64,000 bases of DNA from Hyaloperonospora brassicae (GCA_947650285.1 CANTFL010001296.1:372001-436000), one strand, 5' to 3'; shown: positions 24,706-36,937, counted from the stretch's first letter. Program-made: numbers and translations. The notes: generated by a model not told the origin, from the letters alone.

Positions 24706-27700
24706 TACAGCGACGACGAAGACAACGACTATATTCTCGATAGAGGTTTCAGCCGCCACCTCGTAAACAACGCGTCCCTGATGCGCGACGCGCGGGCATG
24801 CCGAAGAGGAATGCCACTTAGCAGACGGTAAGACCGTCAAGCTGCTACGGGTCGGCAGTGTGGGACTGACGGTGCTCACAAAAGGGAGGCAACAGAAGGT
24901 CACGCTCACTGAAGTGTACCTCGCGCCCGAGCTGTTGCGCAACATCATGTCGCATGGAAAGCTCGAGCGCAAGGGTTTTGGTTTAACGTACGACGGCGAG
25001 TCACGCGTGCTGGCGAGACGAAACGATGGCCACTTTGCATTCGACGTTTTTATGGACCACAACGTGCTGTACGTGCGGACGGTGGCGGTAGCTCGCGATC
25101 CATTGGCGCCGAGCGACGTGCTCATGTCGATCCTGAAGCGCGACGACGCGACCAAGAATATCAATGCGGACAAGCACAGCGGGTTGCTGCTGCACTTTCA
25201 CCATCGGCTCGGTAACCTCGCGTACAACACGGTCGAGAGAATGGCAAAGGACCCCGCATCCGGGATCACGGACCGCAAGCAACCACTTGCATCTCGTGCG
25301 CGCAAGGGAAGCAGGCAAGGATCGCACAGTCGCGCAAGGACACTGGTGCGAACTCGCCGATCGACAATTTGGTCGAGTGATCTGCTCGGACCTTAAGTGT
25401 CCCATTACCCCGAAGGAACGATTGCAAAATCGATACCTCGTCAACTTTGTCGATCACAAGTCTACTTACTGTCGCGTTTTCCTGGCGCCGACGAAAAACA
25501 AGACTGAGAAGAAGTTCAAGCACTTCTTCGTCTTCTTCGAGCGCCAGTTCGACTATCGCGTTCACGTGCTTTGTACGGGCGGCGGCGGAGAGTACGCCAA
25601 CTTCGACATCTTCTGTAAGCAGACGGGAGTCGCGCGACAGATGAGCGAGGCGCGGAACCAGGCGTTAAACGGAAAGGCCGAGCGCATGCACAGTACGGTG
25701 CTCAATATGTCGCGCAGCATGATCTTTGCGAGCCGACTCCCGTGAAGTTCTGGGGCGACGCGGTTGAGTACGCTGCGTACATCCTCAACCGCAGCCCAAC
25801 GAGCGCGAGCCCGAAGCGCGCGTCAGTGATCGAGGTGCTGACGAAGCACGCGCCGGACCTGTGCAATATCGTCAAATTTGGGTCGATGTGTTTAGTTTAT
25901 CGAGACCCGTGCAAGAACGCGCTCGCGCAGCGAGCGCAAGTCGGCGTCATCATTGGGCGCAGTGAAGACACCAAGTGATTCAGCGTGTTTCTCCAAGAGT
26001 ATAACAAGGTGACGACGACGCAGCACGTGCGGAACATCGAGACGCTAAGTGCAGATCAGAACGGATAGCTGCAGCGTGCACTAGAGTACGAGGATCGCAC
26101 AGAGAAGAAATCAGCGAAAGCGCCAGCGATCCGCATCGTGAAGAAGATGGCAAAGTCATGGACACTCGCGGCGCGAAAAATCGCGCGTAGACGACTGGCG
26201 ATCATGAGGAGACAACGCGCAGCAACAACATGCTGACACACGTGTACGAGCGCGACCCGAGGAACTACGGTGAAGCGCTGCGCAGTACGAAGCGCTGCGC
26301 AGTACGAAGCGCGTTGGCTGAAAACAAGCCATGAAGGAAGAGCTTTAAGCTCTAGAAGCCGACGGCGTGTGGCGAGATCAAGCGTCCGCCTAGCAGCAAC
26401 GCGCTGCACACGAAGTGGGTCTTCAAGATGAATACAGACGCTCACGGCGATATTGAGCGCTTGAAGGCTCTACTGATAGCCTGCGGGAACGAGAAGGTTT
26501 TCGGCGTCGACTACCAGCTCACCTTTGCGGCCGTCATTTAAATGTCGACCGTGAAGGTGATACTAGCGCTGGCGGCGACGTGGGGTGTCCCGGAAAAGCA
26601 AGGCGACATCCCCAACGCCTACGTCAAGGCGGATAAAGAAGCACACCTGGAAATCCTCCTACAAATACCGCATGCGTTGGACATCAGCGAGGACACGCTC
26701 AAGATGATAGGTGTCATGCACAGGAAAGAGGCCGTGCTGCAGCTTAAGAAGATCATGTACAGCCTAAAGCAGTCTGGTCGTCTCTGGAGCCAGTTGCTCC
26801 ACACTCGGTTGCTCGAGGCCGGCTTCCGGCAGTGCATCTCCGTCATGTGCCTATTTGGGAAGTCGAGTGCGGTCAGCTGGTCGTCGTCGGCGTCTACGTC
26901 GACGACCTGCTCACCACGGGCACTGACGCGGCAGCGGTCTAGCGGTTCTTCACCGAGCTTGACAGCCTATCTATCAAGGACCTCGGAACTGTGAGCAAGT
27001 TCCTCGACATGCGCGTCGCAATCGACAGCAGCGGCGCGTATGTGCTCGACCAGGCAGCATCGATTAACGAGTTGCTGCGCGATCACGGTCTCGAGAGCGC
27101 CAGCACAACACGCGTACCGATCGGCCCTGACTGCTATGACATGCCGTCAGACGTAAGCGCGATCCTTAGTGTTGCTGGCAAGGATGGTGCACCCAGCATC
27201 TGCACATTCCAGTCCCTGGTCGGTAGCCTGATGTAGGTGGCGCGCTGCACGCGGCCAGAAATAGCATTCGCCGTGCACAAGGCTACGCGCCAGACACACC
27301 ATCCACGCGTGCACGACTACAATCTGGCGAAGCGCATCGTACGGTACCTGAAAGGCACTCACGATTTCAAGCTACGAATGGCGCCGACGAAGGACTGCGA
27401 CGGCGATCAGCGGCTCGAAGCATACTCGGATGCTGACTTTGCGGCTGACAAGCGAGACCGTAAGTCGCTGACCGGTAGCATTATCCGCCTCAACGGCAAG
27501 GATATCAGCTGGTCGGCGAAGAAGCAGGGCGGCGTCTCGATCTCCACGATGGAGGGTGAGTTCGTCGCGGCGTCCGAACAAGAACATGAACAACTCGGCA
27601 TCCGCGAGATGCTGAGCGAGATCGGGAAGCCACCGGCTCTCTCGATGCTGCTCCACGTGGATAACCGGGCGGCGCTAAAGCAGGTGGCGGGCGAGGCGTC

Positions 27701-27881
27701 TTCACTTCGGGCGAAGCACATTGACATCCAAATGAAGTTCTTCTACAATTACGTGCGTCGTGGAATAGTTTCGACGCAGTACATTCACTCGGACCTTCAG
27801 CTCGCGGACCTGCTCACAAAAGCACTCGACGCAGCCAAGCTAGCGGCGCTGTGCGAACAGTTATGCCTCGGGCAGTGTTAG
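24706..27881 (+). pseudogene. Copia pol: protease, integrase, reverse transcriptase, RNase H (broken)
   Basis: Blocks in several frames. Protease at about 24735 reads ILDRGFSRHLVNN, with the catalytic D-S-G changed to D-R-G. The GAG-pre-integrase HHRLGNLAYNTVERM is at about 25200. The integrase core is at 25390-25745, where the second catalytic aspartate of DGGGEY is replaced by glycine (CTGGGGEYAN) while the glutamate in NGKAERMH remains. Reverse transcriptase is at 26542-26900 (QGDIPNAYV, then YSLKQSGRLW) with the YVDD box in another frame near 26900 (GVYVDDLLTTG). RNase H is at 26991-27881 (YSDADFAADKRDRKSLTGS and SWSAKKQGGVSISTMEGEF), with a TAG at 27234. Large antisense frames at 23872-24552 and 24553-25173 are shadows of GC-rich codons. 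Confidence 0.88.
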
Positions 27882-27901
27882 TGCGAAAGGTGAGTCATGG
27901 C

Positions 27902-27911
27902 CGAGGAGGAG
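27902..27911 (+). promoter_or_regulatory. Polypurine tract of copia element
   Basis: CGAGGAGGAG lies immediately before the 3' LTR, the expected position for the plus-strand primer. Confidence 0.7.
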
Positions 27912-28166
27912 TGTCAAAAAGGAGTGTCGCTATAAGTACAACCGCGCAGGAAGCGCGCCGGAAGGTGATGGTGAATGCGGCCGATGACTTTGTGTTCGTA
28001 AGGTACATACATTGTCCGACACGATATGCAACATTTACTAATCTAGTGGACAGGAAGGTTCACACGAGAGAAGTAGATCGAGGTATAGCACAAGATAAAT
28101 GACAGAATATCGTTACCATAGTGCTCTATCCTACCTTCCTACGTCTAGCGACATCGCAAGCGAACA
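27912..28166 (+). repeat. 3' LTR of copia element
   Basis: Starts TGTCAAAAAGGAGTG and ends CGCAAGCGAACA, followed by the GCTTT duplication. Same length as the 5' LTR. Confidence 0.93.
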
Positions 28167-28171
28167 GCTTT

Positions 28172-30600
28172 AGTGCATCTGCTCATATGAACTTAAGTTT
28201 ACACTGCAAACAAATAGAGTCAGGGTGAGAGCCTAACCCTTATTCTACCAGACAGTGCGCTTGAGACAGCAGTAGCTTGTCGCTTACATCTGTGATGATA
28301 CAGAACTTTAAAACGGAGTGAGCTGACGGTAATATGACATTCAAATTGACTTCAATGTAAATATTATCCTAGCGGATAATATTCAGAATAATTCTTTTTG
28401 ACGAATAAAATGAATTGATACGACTAGTGAGTATTAAATTTAAGATGTTTTTCTATAATGCACCTATACCAATATTTTTAAGAAATTATTATGCCAATCA
28501 AACATTATCATTTTACACAATATTGATTTATCCACTTAAAAAATGTTTTGTATTATTATCCAGAGATAGACTCTCTACGACGATCTTGTTACGACTTCAC
28601 TAATACCACTCCTTTCATTCATCAATATGCATATTTTAAACATACCCATTACAAGCTAGAGAGTGACCTCGTAAATTGATTGCACAACTTGCTACCATCG
28701 TTATTTTGCAATAGTGGTTCGTAATAAAAAATTAGGATCACTAAGTTGGTGGCTACGTTCTCGTTCAATTCGTTATATATATATATATGCTTTTCCTTCT
28801 AAGATTTTTCGAGATCCCAGTGGTCATTCACACTTCGGCTGCAACGTATCGGTGTTTATACTGCCTTCGTGGCAGACTGTTTTGATCTTAAACCATGACG
28901 TCTACACACTGAACGTGCAAATGACCGAGCCAAACGACAAGGATGGCTCATCAATGGCTTGACAAACTTCTTCTACAAGCTACTAATTGGTCGTCTTCAT
29001 CATTTTGTTAGATCGCATTTGCGAAAAGGCGTCAGTACCCACATTTTTGCTACCCTCGATTAGGTGCAAACAAGTTTGGTAAGTTGCGAGTAGGAAGTTA
29101 CAGCGGTTGACGTGCAGGCTGGTTTTGGTCGAATAAAATTACGATCAGTATGAACAACGACATATAAAGCGAGTATCCTGGTGCGGTTATTGCGCAACAT
29201 TTCGACGATGGAATCATTCTCATATGAAATGATCGAGAGATACACCGAGTGACACACAGCAAACCATTCATAGATTTGCGTAGTTTTCCGCTGATTCTTT
29301 TCCACTGACATCGGCGCAGTTTGTAAGGTTGCTAGGGCCAAGAATCGAGAGCTGCGATGCTTACGTATACGCTTTTTGGACAGCGTAAATGCTTCCGTGT
29401 CATTTCATGTTTGTATAAACGAAAATCTGGAAGTAGTGAAGCGGTTATGTGGTTGACACAATGCCGTCTTGCAAGCCACCATAACAATTTTAACCTATTA
29501 TTATTCAGGAAATTATTCCACTCCTATTTGTTCTTTTATGGTGGCAATTCGCTGAACTCTTACAAATTTTCTAGTCATGCATTCCTTCGACCCCTGGTTC
29601 ACGCCAATAAAAGGGACGGTATTTAGTAGTTAATGAATTTTCTTGCCAAACATTTTAACATCATACTTATCTTTCCGCTGGATCACGATGCACAGGTGTT
29701 CGAGATGCGCTTCCTCACTATTGGATTAAACGAAAACATCTTCTACATAAACTAATAAAAAATTAAGATCACCGGATTTCAATTCTGTCGGAGACTGAAT
29801 CTCAATTTAAGACCGTGGATATCTTAGACGTAAAAGATTTTTTGACTAGGTCTGAAGAACGACGAGTAAAACGAGTGTATTTTTTTAAAAAAACTTACGC
29901 TACAAATTAGATTCATTCCAGCAATCAATTTCTTACTTTTCCACATTTCCTCGAGTTCAACGCTATTACTTTGGTATCTTGTACATTTTGCTAATTTGGT
30001 ATAATGAGCACAATAATTTGCGATCTACGCGGTGTTGTACGTCCGATACACATTAACACACATGTGTCATCGTCGGAACCCACCAGCGTCGTAAAAAAGA
30101 CATATAAAGGAAGCCATCGTATTCAGTGGTAGCCCTGTACCATACAAAGTGGTTTTCATAATTTATACAAGAACGTCGTGATAAATGCGTGTAAAGAAAT
30201 TTTGCCAAGTAGATTGCCAATAGCCGCGAGTGCTTGAGCAGGATAGAATGACGGGGAGAAGTAAGATCACAATGCGAAGCAGTCCCTGAAATTGGTACAA
30301 GTGAAGGACTCACTCTTGTTTATGCTGGCATGTAATGACCAGGATGGCAAGATATTAATAAGAAGAAGCAATCCAAGATTATGATAAGGTAAACGACCAG
30401 TTTTGTGCACGGTGTCACTTCATTGCACGATGCTGAATACTATCCAATTAAATTTAAATACTTCGAATCTTAGCAATTTAGTTGGCAGATGGGTTTTGAA
30501 CCGTTTTAATGCATGATTCGAAGTGTGCGAAGCAATTTTATCGTTCTAGAAATTACTTGTAAGTAGGGGGGCATTATCTGCCATAAAAAAGAATCAAAAA
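28172..30600. other. AT-rich intergenic region, no gene recognised
   Basis: About 2.4 kb of AT-rich sequence with a short TA tract near 28772-28788. Reading frames are below 100 codons and show no known domain. Confidence 0.55.
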
Positions 30601-30634
30601 GAAGAAAGCAGATGGTGGTCCGCACCGGTCACTA

Positions 30635-32029
30635 CGACAAGTAAGACGTCGTCGATGCTCCGGAGAGAGTGTGCAACGGTGGATCGTATGCCGAGGTCGC
30701 CCAAGCTTCATCTGTTCCGTTACGTACGCTGTTTAAGAAGGCGAAGGACCTACAAAGCGGGATCACGATTGAATGGCTGCGCCGCGGCACGAAGCCTGCA
30801 ATTTCATCAGATCTATAGCACCACATGTTGGAGTGGATTGCCTCCATGCAGCGCGTGGGTCTACCTCATGCCCGCATAGAGATTATTAAGCGCGCCACCA
30901 TGATATACAATCCTCTGCCGAATCACACAAGATCCAGCCAGTTGACACAACTGACGTCTGGATGGTACGCGCGCTTCCTTGGTTGCCACCCGGCGCTCGT
31001 ACCACGAACTGCGCAGGGCATTGGGAGAGTGCGAAACGCCCCGGAAAAGTCGTCGGCTGACGTAATTTCTAACACGATTTCCAAGCTGCTCATCCAGAAT
31101 AGGATTGACTTGTCGCGGGTCTTCAACATGGACGAGACTTCGTTTACGCTGAAGCTTACGACTCGCACCGTCATTGCCATTAAAGATTCTAAAAACGTGT
31201 GGATGTAGGAGATTAAGCCCGGTTTCCACATGTCCGTGGTGGCAGCCGTTAGTGCATCTGTTTTCGCTGTCCCTCCCCTCATCATCATCCCTAGCGTTAG
31301 CCAGCTGAAGACAGCGCTTGCAGCGCTCTCTATCGACGGCGAGTGCGTCACAGGTGCGCCAAAGGGATTCAGCAATGCAAAGATCATAAAGGACTGGTTA
31401 GAGATCGTTTCTATCGTGCTGAAAGCCCAGGGGGTCCAAAAGCCGGTCATTTTCACCTAGGACAACTCTTCCACGCATGAGTATATTAATTAGGTTTTGC
31501 AAAACCTTTTTATCATTATATTATTTCTCATTATAACTTTAACCGAGTATTTGTTTTCAGAGTCGGTGAACTTCTGCTGCGAAAATGGCATACTAATGAT
31601 CGCCTTGCCAGCAAACGCTAGGCACATCTTCCAGTCGCTTGACGTGGTCGTGTTCAAGACTTTTAAAACAATCGTCCGCGAGCGTCTACAGCTTCAAACG
31701 TACGAAATGGCGGACCCAGCGCTGTCCATACAAGCAGCCATCTAGATTGCGTGCTATGCATACCGCAGCGCCATCATCAAGAACTCCAGCAATGTAATTG
31801 AAGGCTTCCGGGGTACTGGACTATACCCCCTTTCTCTTATTCAACTTCGCAAGATTCTCGGTGAGTAAAATGCTACTTTGGCAATGCATGCTGGCTTGTT
31901 CGCCGACCGAATTTGGTCTCCACAGTCCAGAATGCGATCCCCACTCTCCCTCCAGAGCTTGTACACAAGCAGAAGAAGCGTAGAAAACGATCGACATCGC
32001 AGGCAGGCTGGTCGCCATATAAGTGCTAG
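30635..32029 (+). pseudogene. CENP-B/DDE_1 transposase with five in-frame TAG codons
   Basis: A single frame from about 30640 to 31860 carries the family's features: NGGSYAEVAQAS (helix-turn-helix), LFKKAKDLQSGITIEWLRRG, FNMDETSF (first catalytic Asp), DNSSTH (second Asp), LPANARHIFQSLDVVVF and GFRGTGLYPLS. The frame is broken only by TAG, at 30816, 31206, 31458, 31491 and 31743. A well-formed intron 31861-31925 (GTGAGT...CACAG) joins a lysine-rich last exon that ends at TAG 32027-32029. An AT-rich insert at roughly 31494-31560 interrupts the catalytic region and may be a second intron, though its boundaries do not keep the frame. The start is not resolved. This family differs from the Tigger-like copies nearby. 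Confidence 0.75.
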
Positions 32030-34385
32030 CAGAAGAATCCGGCCAGTAGTCGTGCACTAAATGTTACCCAGTAAAATGGGTTCAAATTTGACTGATTTCC
32101 TTCAACTCGCAGAACTTTGTAAATTAATTCTATAAAGCTGAAACGATGTGGGTAAAAACCGCCGCTAAAATGGCTTTTGCAGTATTTTTATATACCCAGA
32201 TCGTTTTATTTACGTTCCTGGGTAAAACCTGCGAGCTGATCCATATTCGTGCATTGAATTGGTTGTTTACAATGCACTGGTTTGAGAAAAAATGCCTTGA
32301 AAAGCAGGATCATATGCTTACGTCCCACCATCAATCATCTTTAGTTCTCTACCAACCAACTAATGTTCTCATTACCGGAACTCATCGTAATTGGTACTAT
32401 CTGACGTAAGCGGTCGGCCAAGCTCTACCATTACCATCTTGCATTTCTCGAAGTAGTGAGAAATAAGCTTTCCGTGTGAGAGCTGTCTTAGACCACATCA
32501 GACCCACTATATCTTAAGCACTGTATTTAGGTTACATAAACATCAGCGCACACATTGTGTCTTGAGAGAGGCGTGTGTGCACCTCGGCAAACAGGTCACT
32601 GCTGTGCGCCTAGACGATAAATCTTCATGCCACATCGGGAAAAAAGAGAAACGCAATTGTAACGAGTAAATATGAAGGTGCGTACAGCTTCAAACAACTG
32701 AAGCAGCATCATATTTACGGTATAAACTCTTATTCCGCGCATCGCCTGGACCGCCATACCTATTGCAGTCGACCTTCGATGAGGAGCAGTGTAACGGGGT
32801 TAAACGTCGACTGGTAGTCGACAATAGTTGCGGTGCACACAAGGGATAGGATCCGATTTAAACTGATATTAGAGCACATTATCAATTGTTGAAGACTGAT
32901 GTCTGTCAACCGTTGATTACGAAATCTTTTGAGAGGTTTTATTCAGGACATTAGTTAGTAGGGTAAGTACGTTGTTTTAAGGTGTTCTTTTAGGTTAAAA
33001 GAAGAAACAAAATTCAGTTCCCATTTTGATCCGATAGACACATGCCTCTTTGAGACGTCTTGTGATCGTGGGGGAGATAGCAACGCCTTGTCAAGGCATC
33101 TACTTCTTGTGCACTCTGTGCGTTGATTCTCTAAATCGTTTGGTCCCCCTGGAACAGCGACCGTAAGCTCTCTGATCTTGTTGGCTGTTTGAGTCGGGTT
33201 CTCTGAACCTCAAGTTGCTCATTGAGCGTTGAAGTATTCCTCTGATTCAAGAAGCTGTGTAGCTCCGCTACACGTAACGAGAACTGGTGTATACGGCGTA
33301 TTTTGGAAGGATCTGTTTACTCTTCGACGTCATTTCAAATTAGGTCTTATTGACATGCGGCAGTATCCTCCCCTTGATGACTACGGCTAATGCCATCGCA
33401 GACTGCTGTGCAAGTCCTGGTTTCGGTGCTATTGGAACTATTGCAGATGTTGTAGTGCCGTATTTTTGAAGCCTTGGCTGTCACTAAGTGTCTGCATTAT
33501 GTTTATTTGCACCGCTCACCTTCAACCGCTTATTAGTCAATCGCACGCTCGTGTGTGAATTGAACAGACGTTGAAGACGCTTGCACTGCTTTACCTCGTC
33601 AAAAAGTGACAAATTGTTTCCATTCACTCTCCAGGTAGAGAATCTGCCAGATACCTCATGCTTTGGCGTGCATGGTACACCCTGCGTGACTCACGTGCGC
33701 ACAGAAGGCAGCTGCTAAGAAATCCGGCTATCGTGTAACGCACACTCACTAACAACTTCCAATAATTTGGAGTAGGATGCGTCCACCGAGGTAGTTCATG
33801 GTCGCGCGGGAATGAAGTGTAGCCGTTATGGACAATGAGATTGAAGTAAGCTCTAGTGCTCGTCCAGTAGGAAATCCAGTCAAAACCTGAATCCAATTTA
33901 GATTAGCAGTCGAGGATAGTGTGAACAAGCAAATGTATGATGCCGTTATTACGCTCTAGCTTGAGTACGGTGTGTCTGGTCAACACGGTTCGTCTTTACT
34001 CTTCCAGTCTTTGTGAGGTCCACACTACTCGACTTTTACGCGTTTGTAGGCGTAGCGCATTGCGATAGTTTAGACCAGGCAATCAAAGTACTTGCGTGTT
34101 AGCAGCACAATATCGTGGTGTAAACCAAATGAGTAACGGGTACAAACGACTATTCAGATGCCACCAACTCGTCAGTAACGCTCCATCTCGTTTAATTTGC
34201 AACGCTCTCTGTATGAATAGCAACACAACATCCATATTTATACACGTGCTCCTTTTGCATCTGTATGCTCAAGCGTATAGTATACATCGCCGGTTCCTTT
34301 TTCGAGGTTCGACGATTTGGTGCACTGTGGTCGGTCAGCTCGTGATCGTTTGGTACATATTTCATATTCCCTTTTTTCAATCATC
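32030..34385. other. Intergenic region, no gene recognised
   Basis: About 2.3 kb with no frame of recognisable function. The frame at 32146-32409 has a hydrophobic start but no family resemblance. The last 100 bp probably carry the promoter of the J-protein gene: TTCATATTCCCTTTTTTCAA sits just before its ATG. Confidence 0.5.
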
Positions 34386-35498
34386 ATGACGGTCACAGCA
34401 GACGAGATGCGCGGCGGTCTGTACGAGATCCTGGGACTCGAACCCGCAGCGAACGAGCGCCAAGTGGCTCGTGCGTACAAGAAGAAGTCGATTCTGTACC
34501 ACCCCGACCGCGGCGGAGACGGTGTGTAGCAAACAGGTCTGAGAATCCCTTTGATCGTACCGTTATCTGATTCGTCTCTTTTTTTTGATGTTTTTGTTGG
34601 TGTTTGTTTGTATGGTCCGTCAGTGCAGAAATTCCTCGAGTTGACCCGTGCTCGTGATATTTTGCTGGACCCGAAGAAAAAAGAGGCCTATGACAAGAAG
34701 TTGTCGCATGAACTACTGGCCAAGAAGCAGCAGCGGGCACGGGAGGCAGAGCTCGATGGCAAGCGCCGACAAATGCGAGACGGTGCGTGGGAGGTTTGGA
34801 CTCTTTCTCGGGCTCCTCAGGCTGATAAGATGGCGGAACGCCATCGGTCGCTTCGCTGTTGACGAGTTTCTGACTGTTGTTGGTGTTGCTGGCTTGTGAT
34901 AGAGCTCTTGAGGAAGGAGCAGCACTATGAGCGCAGCAGAAAATCCAGCGTGAAGCAACAACAGGCAGAGCTGACGAGACTTCGGGAGAAGGCGCTGGCA
35001 CGCCAACAAGGCTTGCAAGATCGTTTGGCACGCGAAGCCACGCGGCGGTCAGAGCAAAAACATAGTCAGGAAGTTCACGGCGCGCCAAAGTCCCAGCGGA
35101 CGGTGACGTTTAAGTGGGACAAGAAGCGGCATTCGCACTCGGACGACACGCTCAGTCGAGAGCTCCGGTTGTATGGTGAGATCAAGACCATCAGGATGAA
35201 AACGTCCTCGGCAAGAGTCGAATTCTGCGAAGCGGCTTCGGCTGCACATGCTGTCCGGGTTGAAGCACACAAAAGTTGCTGGCGAGAAGTGTCGATTCAA
35301 GGTCACATTATCGAGACAGATGGGTTCACGTCTGCAGAGGATCAGCCAGCAACAACTTCGAGGTGCAATGTGCCAATGCTGCCTGAAGGACCAATCTCGC
35401 TGCACGAACACCTAGCGTTCGAAAAGTCGGTTCTGGCCATCTTACGAGAAAAGGCCAAGCTGCAACAAGAGCGAGAGCAACAGCAGACTCGTGTGTGA
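34386..35498 (+). CDS. DNAJC17: DNAJC17/Cwc23-like J-domain protein with RRM
   Basis: Three exons (34386-34521, 34624-34782, 34903-35498) give 296 residues. The J domain at residues about 10-75 has YEILGLEP and the HPD motif in LYHPDRGGD. It is followed by a highly charged helix (SHELLAKKQQRAREAE, then LTRLREKALARQQ) and a C-terminal RRM-like fold at about residues 150-220 (RTVTFKWDKK, then LRLYGEIKTIRM and ARVEFCEAASAAHAV). J domain, coiled coil, RRM is the DNAJC17 arrangement; this protein and yeast Cwc23 act with Hsp70 in spliceosome assembly or disassembly. Introns 34522-34623 and 34783-34902 have GT-AG ends, both after the first base of a codon. The ATG at 34386 places the J domain as in homologues. 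The antisense frame at 34393-35088 is a shadow. Confidence 0.88.
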
Positions 35499-35833
35499 TG
35501 GATCTACCGCACCGCCAGACACGAAACGCTTGACATCACACGCCATTGTGTTCCTCCGACAGACTATCGATGTCGTTACGGCGTACTGAGTTAGCGTGCT
35601 CTGCTGTTTGAAGACGCCGTTGTCCGACGTAGAAAATCTACCCACACGGACGAAATGGCCACGACTTCTTGACCCTGTCCCGGCGGCACCAGCAAATGGC
35701 ATCCAATAAGCCAACGATCCTCGCGAACGTTCAGCCAGTTGCTCACGCACCACGTCATTGAGATGCTCGATATTTTGGCTCAATATGTACACGTTCGACA
35801 CGGCTTCTTGCATCTCCTGCAGCAATAGAGTAT

Positions 35834-35878
<45 letters not shown>

Positions 35879-35921
35879 GCAGCAGAGCTGTTTTAATCAT
35901 TCCTCTTCGTCTCCGCTGCAT
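35442..35921 (-). CDS. Possible small coiled-coil protein, unrecognised
   Basis: A 159-codon minus-strand frame whose beginning is a run of leucines encoded by the CAA/TTG microsatellite (35835-35879). After it comes a helical stretch, LLQEMQEAVSNVYILSQNIE, continuing HLNDVVREQLAERS, with heptad-like spacing. Its end overlaps the 3' end of the J-protein gene by 57 bp in opposite orientation. No family is recognised. A real start could lie downstream of the repeat. It may equally be a chance frame. Confidence 0.25.
35835..35879 (+). repeat. CAA microsatellite
   Basis: About 14 uninterrupted CAA units followed by CAG units, between the J-protein and p24 genes. Confidence 0.9.
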
Positions 35922-36304
35922 TCAATTGAAGTCATAAAAAACACACCTCTCGAATCTCGTCTTCCATGCGCTTCTTCTCTCTCTGGAACCACTCCTGCCC
36001 TCGGCATCAACAGCCACCACACGGCGTCAGTGCATCGCAGTGCCAGCACACACACACGACTGATTCGTACGTACTCGATCAGGTCCGCCGCGCGACTCGC
36101 GTCTCAATTCGTTCATCGTCCGCCCGTACAAAGCGAACAACTGCACCAAACCCAGTTTAAAACGTCACGAAAAAAACACGCACCCACTTGAAACCATCAG
36201 CTGCACACACAGATCGGCTCCTCTTTCGTGTACCCCATCGCCGCACCACACCATCGATTTAATATTCGCTCCCGCGACCCCATTGCTTCCCCAGCGCCCC
36301 CGTC

Positions 36305-36925
36305 ATGACCGCGACGCTCGTCCTCGCGCTGCTTCTGTGCGCCGCCTCGTCGCACGCCGTGCACTTCGACGTCCGCAGTCAAGCAGAAAAGTGTCTCAGC
36401 GACGAGATCGCGCACGGCAGTCTCGTGGTCGTGCACTACAACGTGCTGGGCGGCGTCCGCGGCCAGTCGGGTGTCTCGCTCGTCGTCACGGACCCGCAGC
36501 GCAAGTTCCTCAAACAGGACGAGAACATCGACACGTCGAGCGACGCGGTGCACAAGTTTTCGTTCACGGCCGGTGCTAGTGGCGTCTACACTGTGTGCTT
36601 TGCCAACAGCCACCGCGACAAGGCAGCGCGCGTCTTGCTCGAGCTCAAGCACGGCGTGGAAGCCAAAGACTACTCGGAAGTGGCCAAGCGCGAGCACCTC
36701 ATGCCCGTGGAGAAGGAGCTCCGCAAGATGGAAGACACGGTCGAGGAGATCCACCGCGAGATGCTGTATTTGCAGGCGCGGGAAGCTGCGATGCGCAACA
36801 CGAACGAGTCGACGAACGCGCGCGTGCTCTGGTTTAGTTTTCTGTCGATTCTTGTGCTCGTGGGCATGGGCGTGTGGCAGGTCTTGTACCTCAAGCGGTT
36901 CTTCAAGAGCAAGAAACTCATCTAA
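36305..36925 (+). CDS. p24/emp24/TMED family cargo receptor
   Basis: A single exon of 206 residues. It has an N-terminal signal peptide (LVLALLLCAASSHA), a GOLD domain from about residue 20 to 115 (EKCLSDEI with the conserved Cys, and SGVYTVCF with its partner Cys), then a coiled coil (VEKELRKMEDTVEEIHREM), a transmembrane helix (WFSFLSILVLVGMGVWQVL) and a short cytosolic tail KRFFKSKKLI. The tail carries both the FF motif for COPII/COPI binding and the di-lysine KKxx ER-retrieval signal. p24 proteins cycle between ER and Golgi and help load cargo such as GPI-anchored proteins. The N-x-S site in RNTNESTN lies next to the membrane. The length is typical. It reads like the p24-delta/TMED10 type, but the subfamily is not certain. 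Confidence 0.93.
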   Translation: MTATLVLALLLCAASSHAVHFDVRSQAEKCLSDEIAHGSLVVVHYNVLGGVRGQSGVSLVVTDPQRKFLKQDENIDTSSDAVHKFSFTAGASGVYTVCFANSHRDKAARVLLELKHGVEAKDYSEVAKREHLMPVEKELRKMEDTVEEIHREMLYLQAREAAMRNTNESTNARVLWFSFLSILVLVGMGVWQVLYLKRFFKSKKLI

Positions 36926-36937
36926 GCAGCAGCAGCC

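Larger units (their letters stand above)
23160..28166 (+). mobile_element. Complete but inactive Ty1/copia LTR retrotransposon
   Basis: A 5007-bp element flanked by the 5-bp duplication GCTTT (23155-23159 and 28167-28171). Both LTRs are 255 bp and run TG...CA; I count 17 differences by eye (about 93 percent identity), so the insertion is not recent. Internal order is primer-binding site, gag, protease, integrase, reverse transcriptase, RNase H, polypurine tract. Integrase before reverse transcriptase defines Ty1/copia. The coding region is interrupted by many stops and frame changes. Confidence 0.95.

Noticed and set aside
23872..25173. Long minus-strand frames inside the copia element
   Set aside because: Antisense to gag and pol; composition effect of GC-rich codons.
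34393..35088. 231-codon minus-strand frame over the J-protein gene
   Set aside because: Antisense shadow across exons and introns of a recognisable DNAJC17-like gene; no domain of its own.
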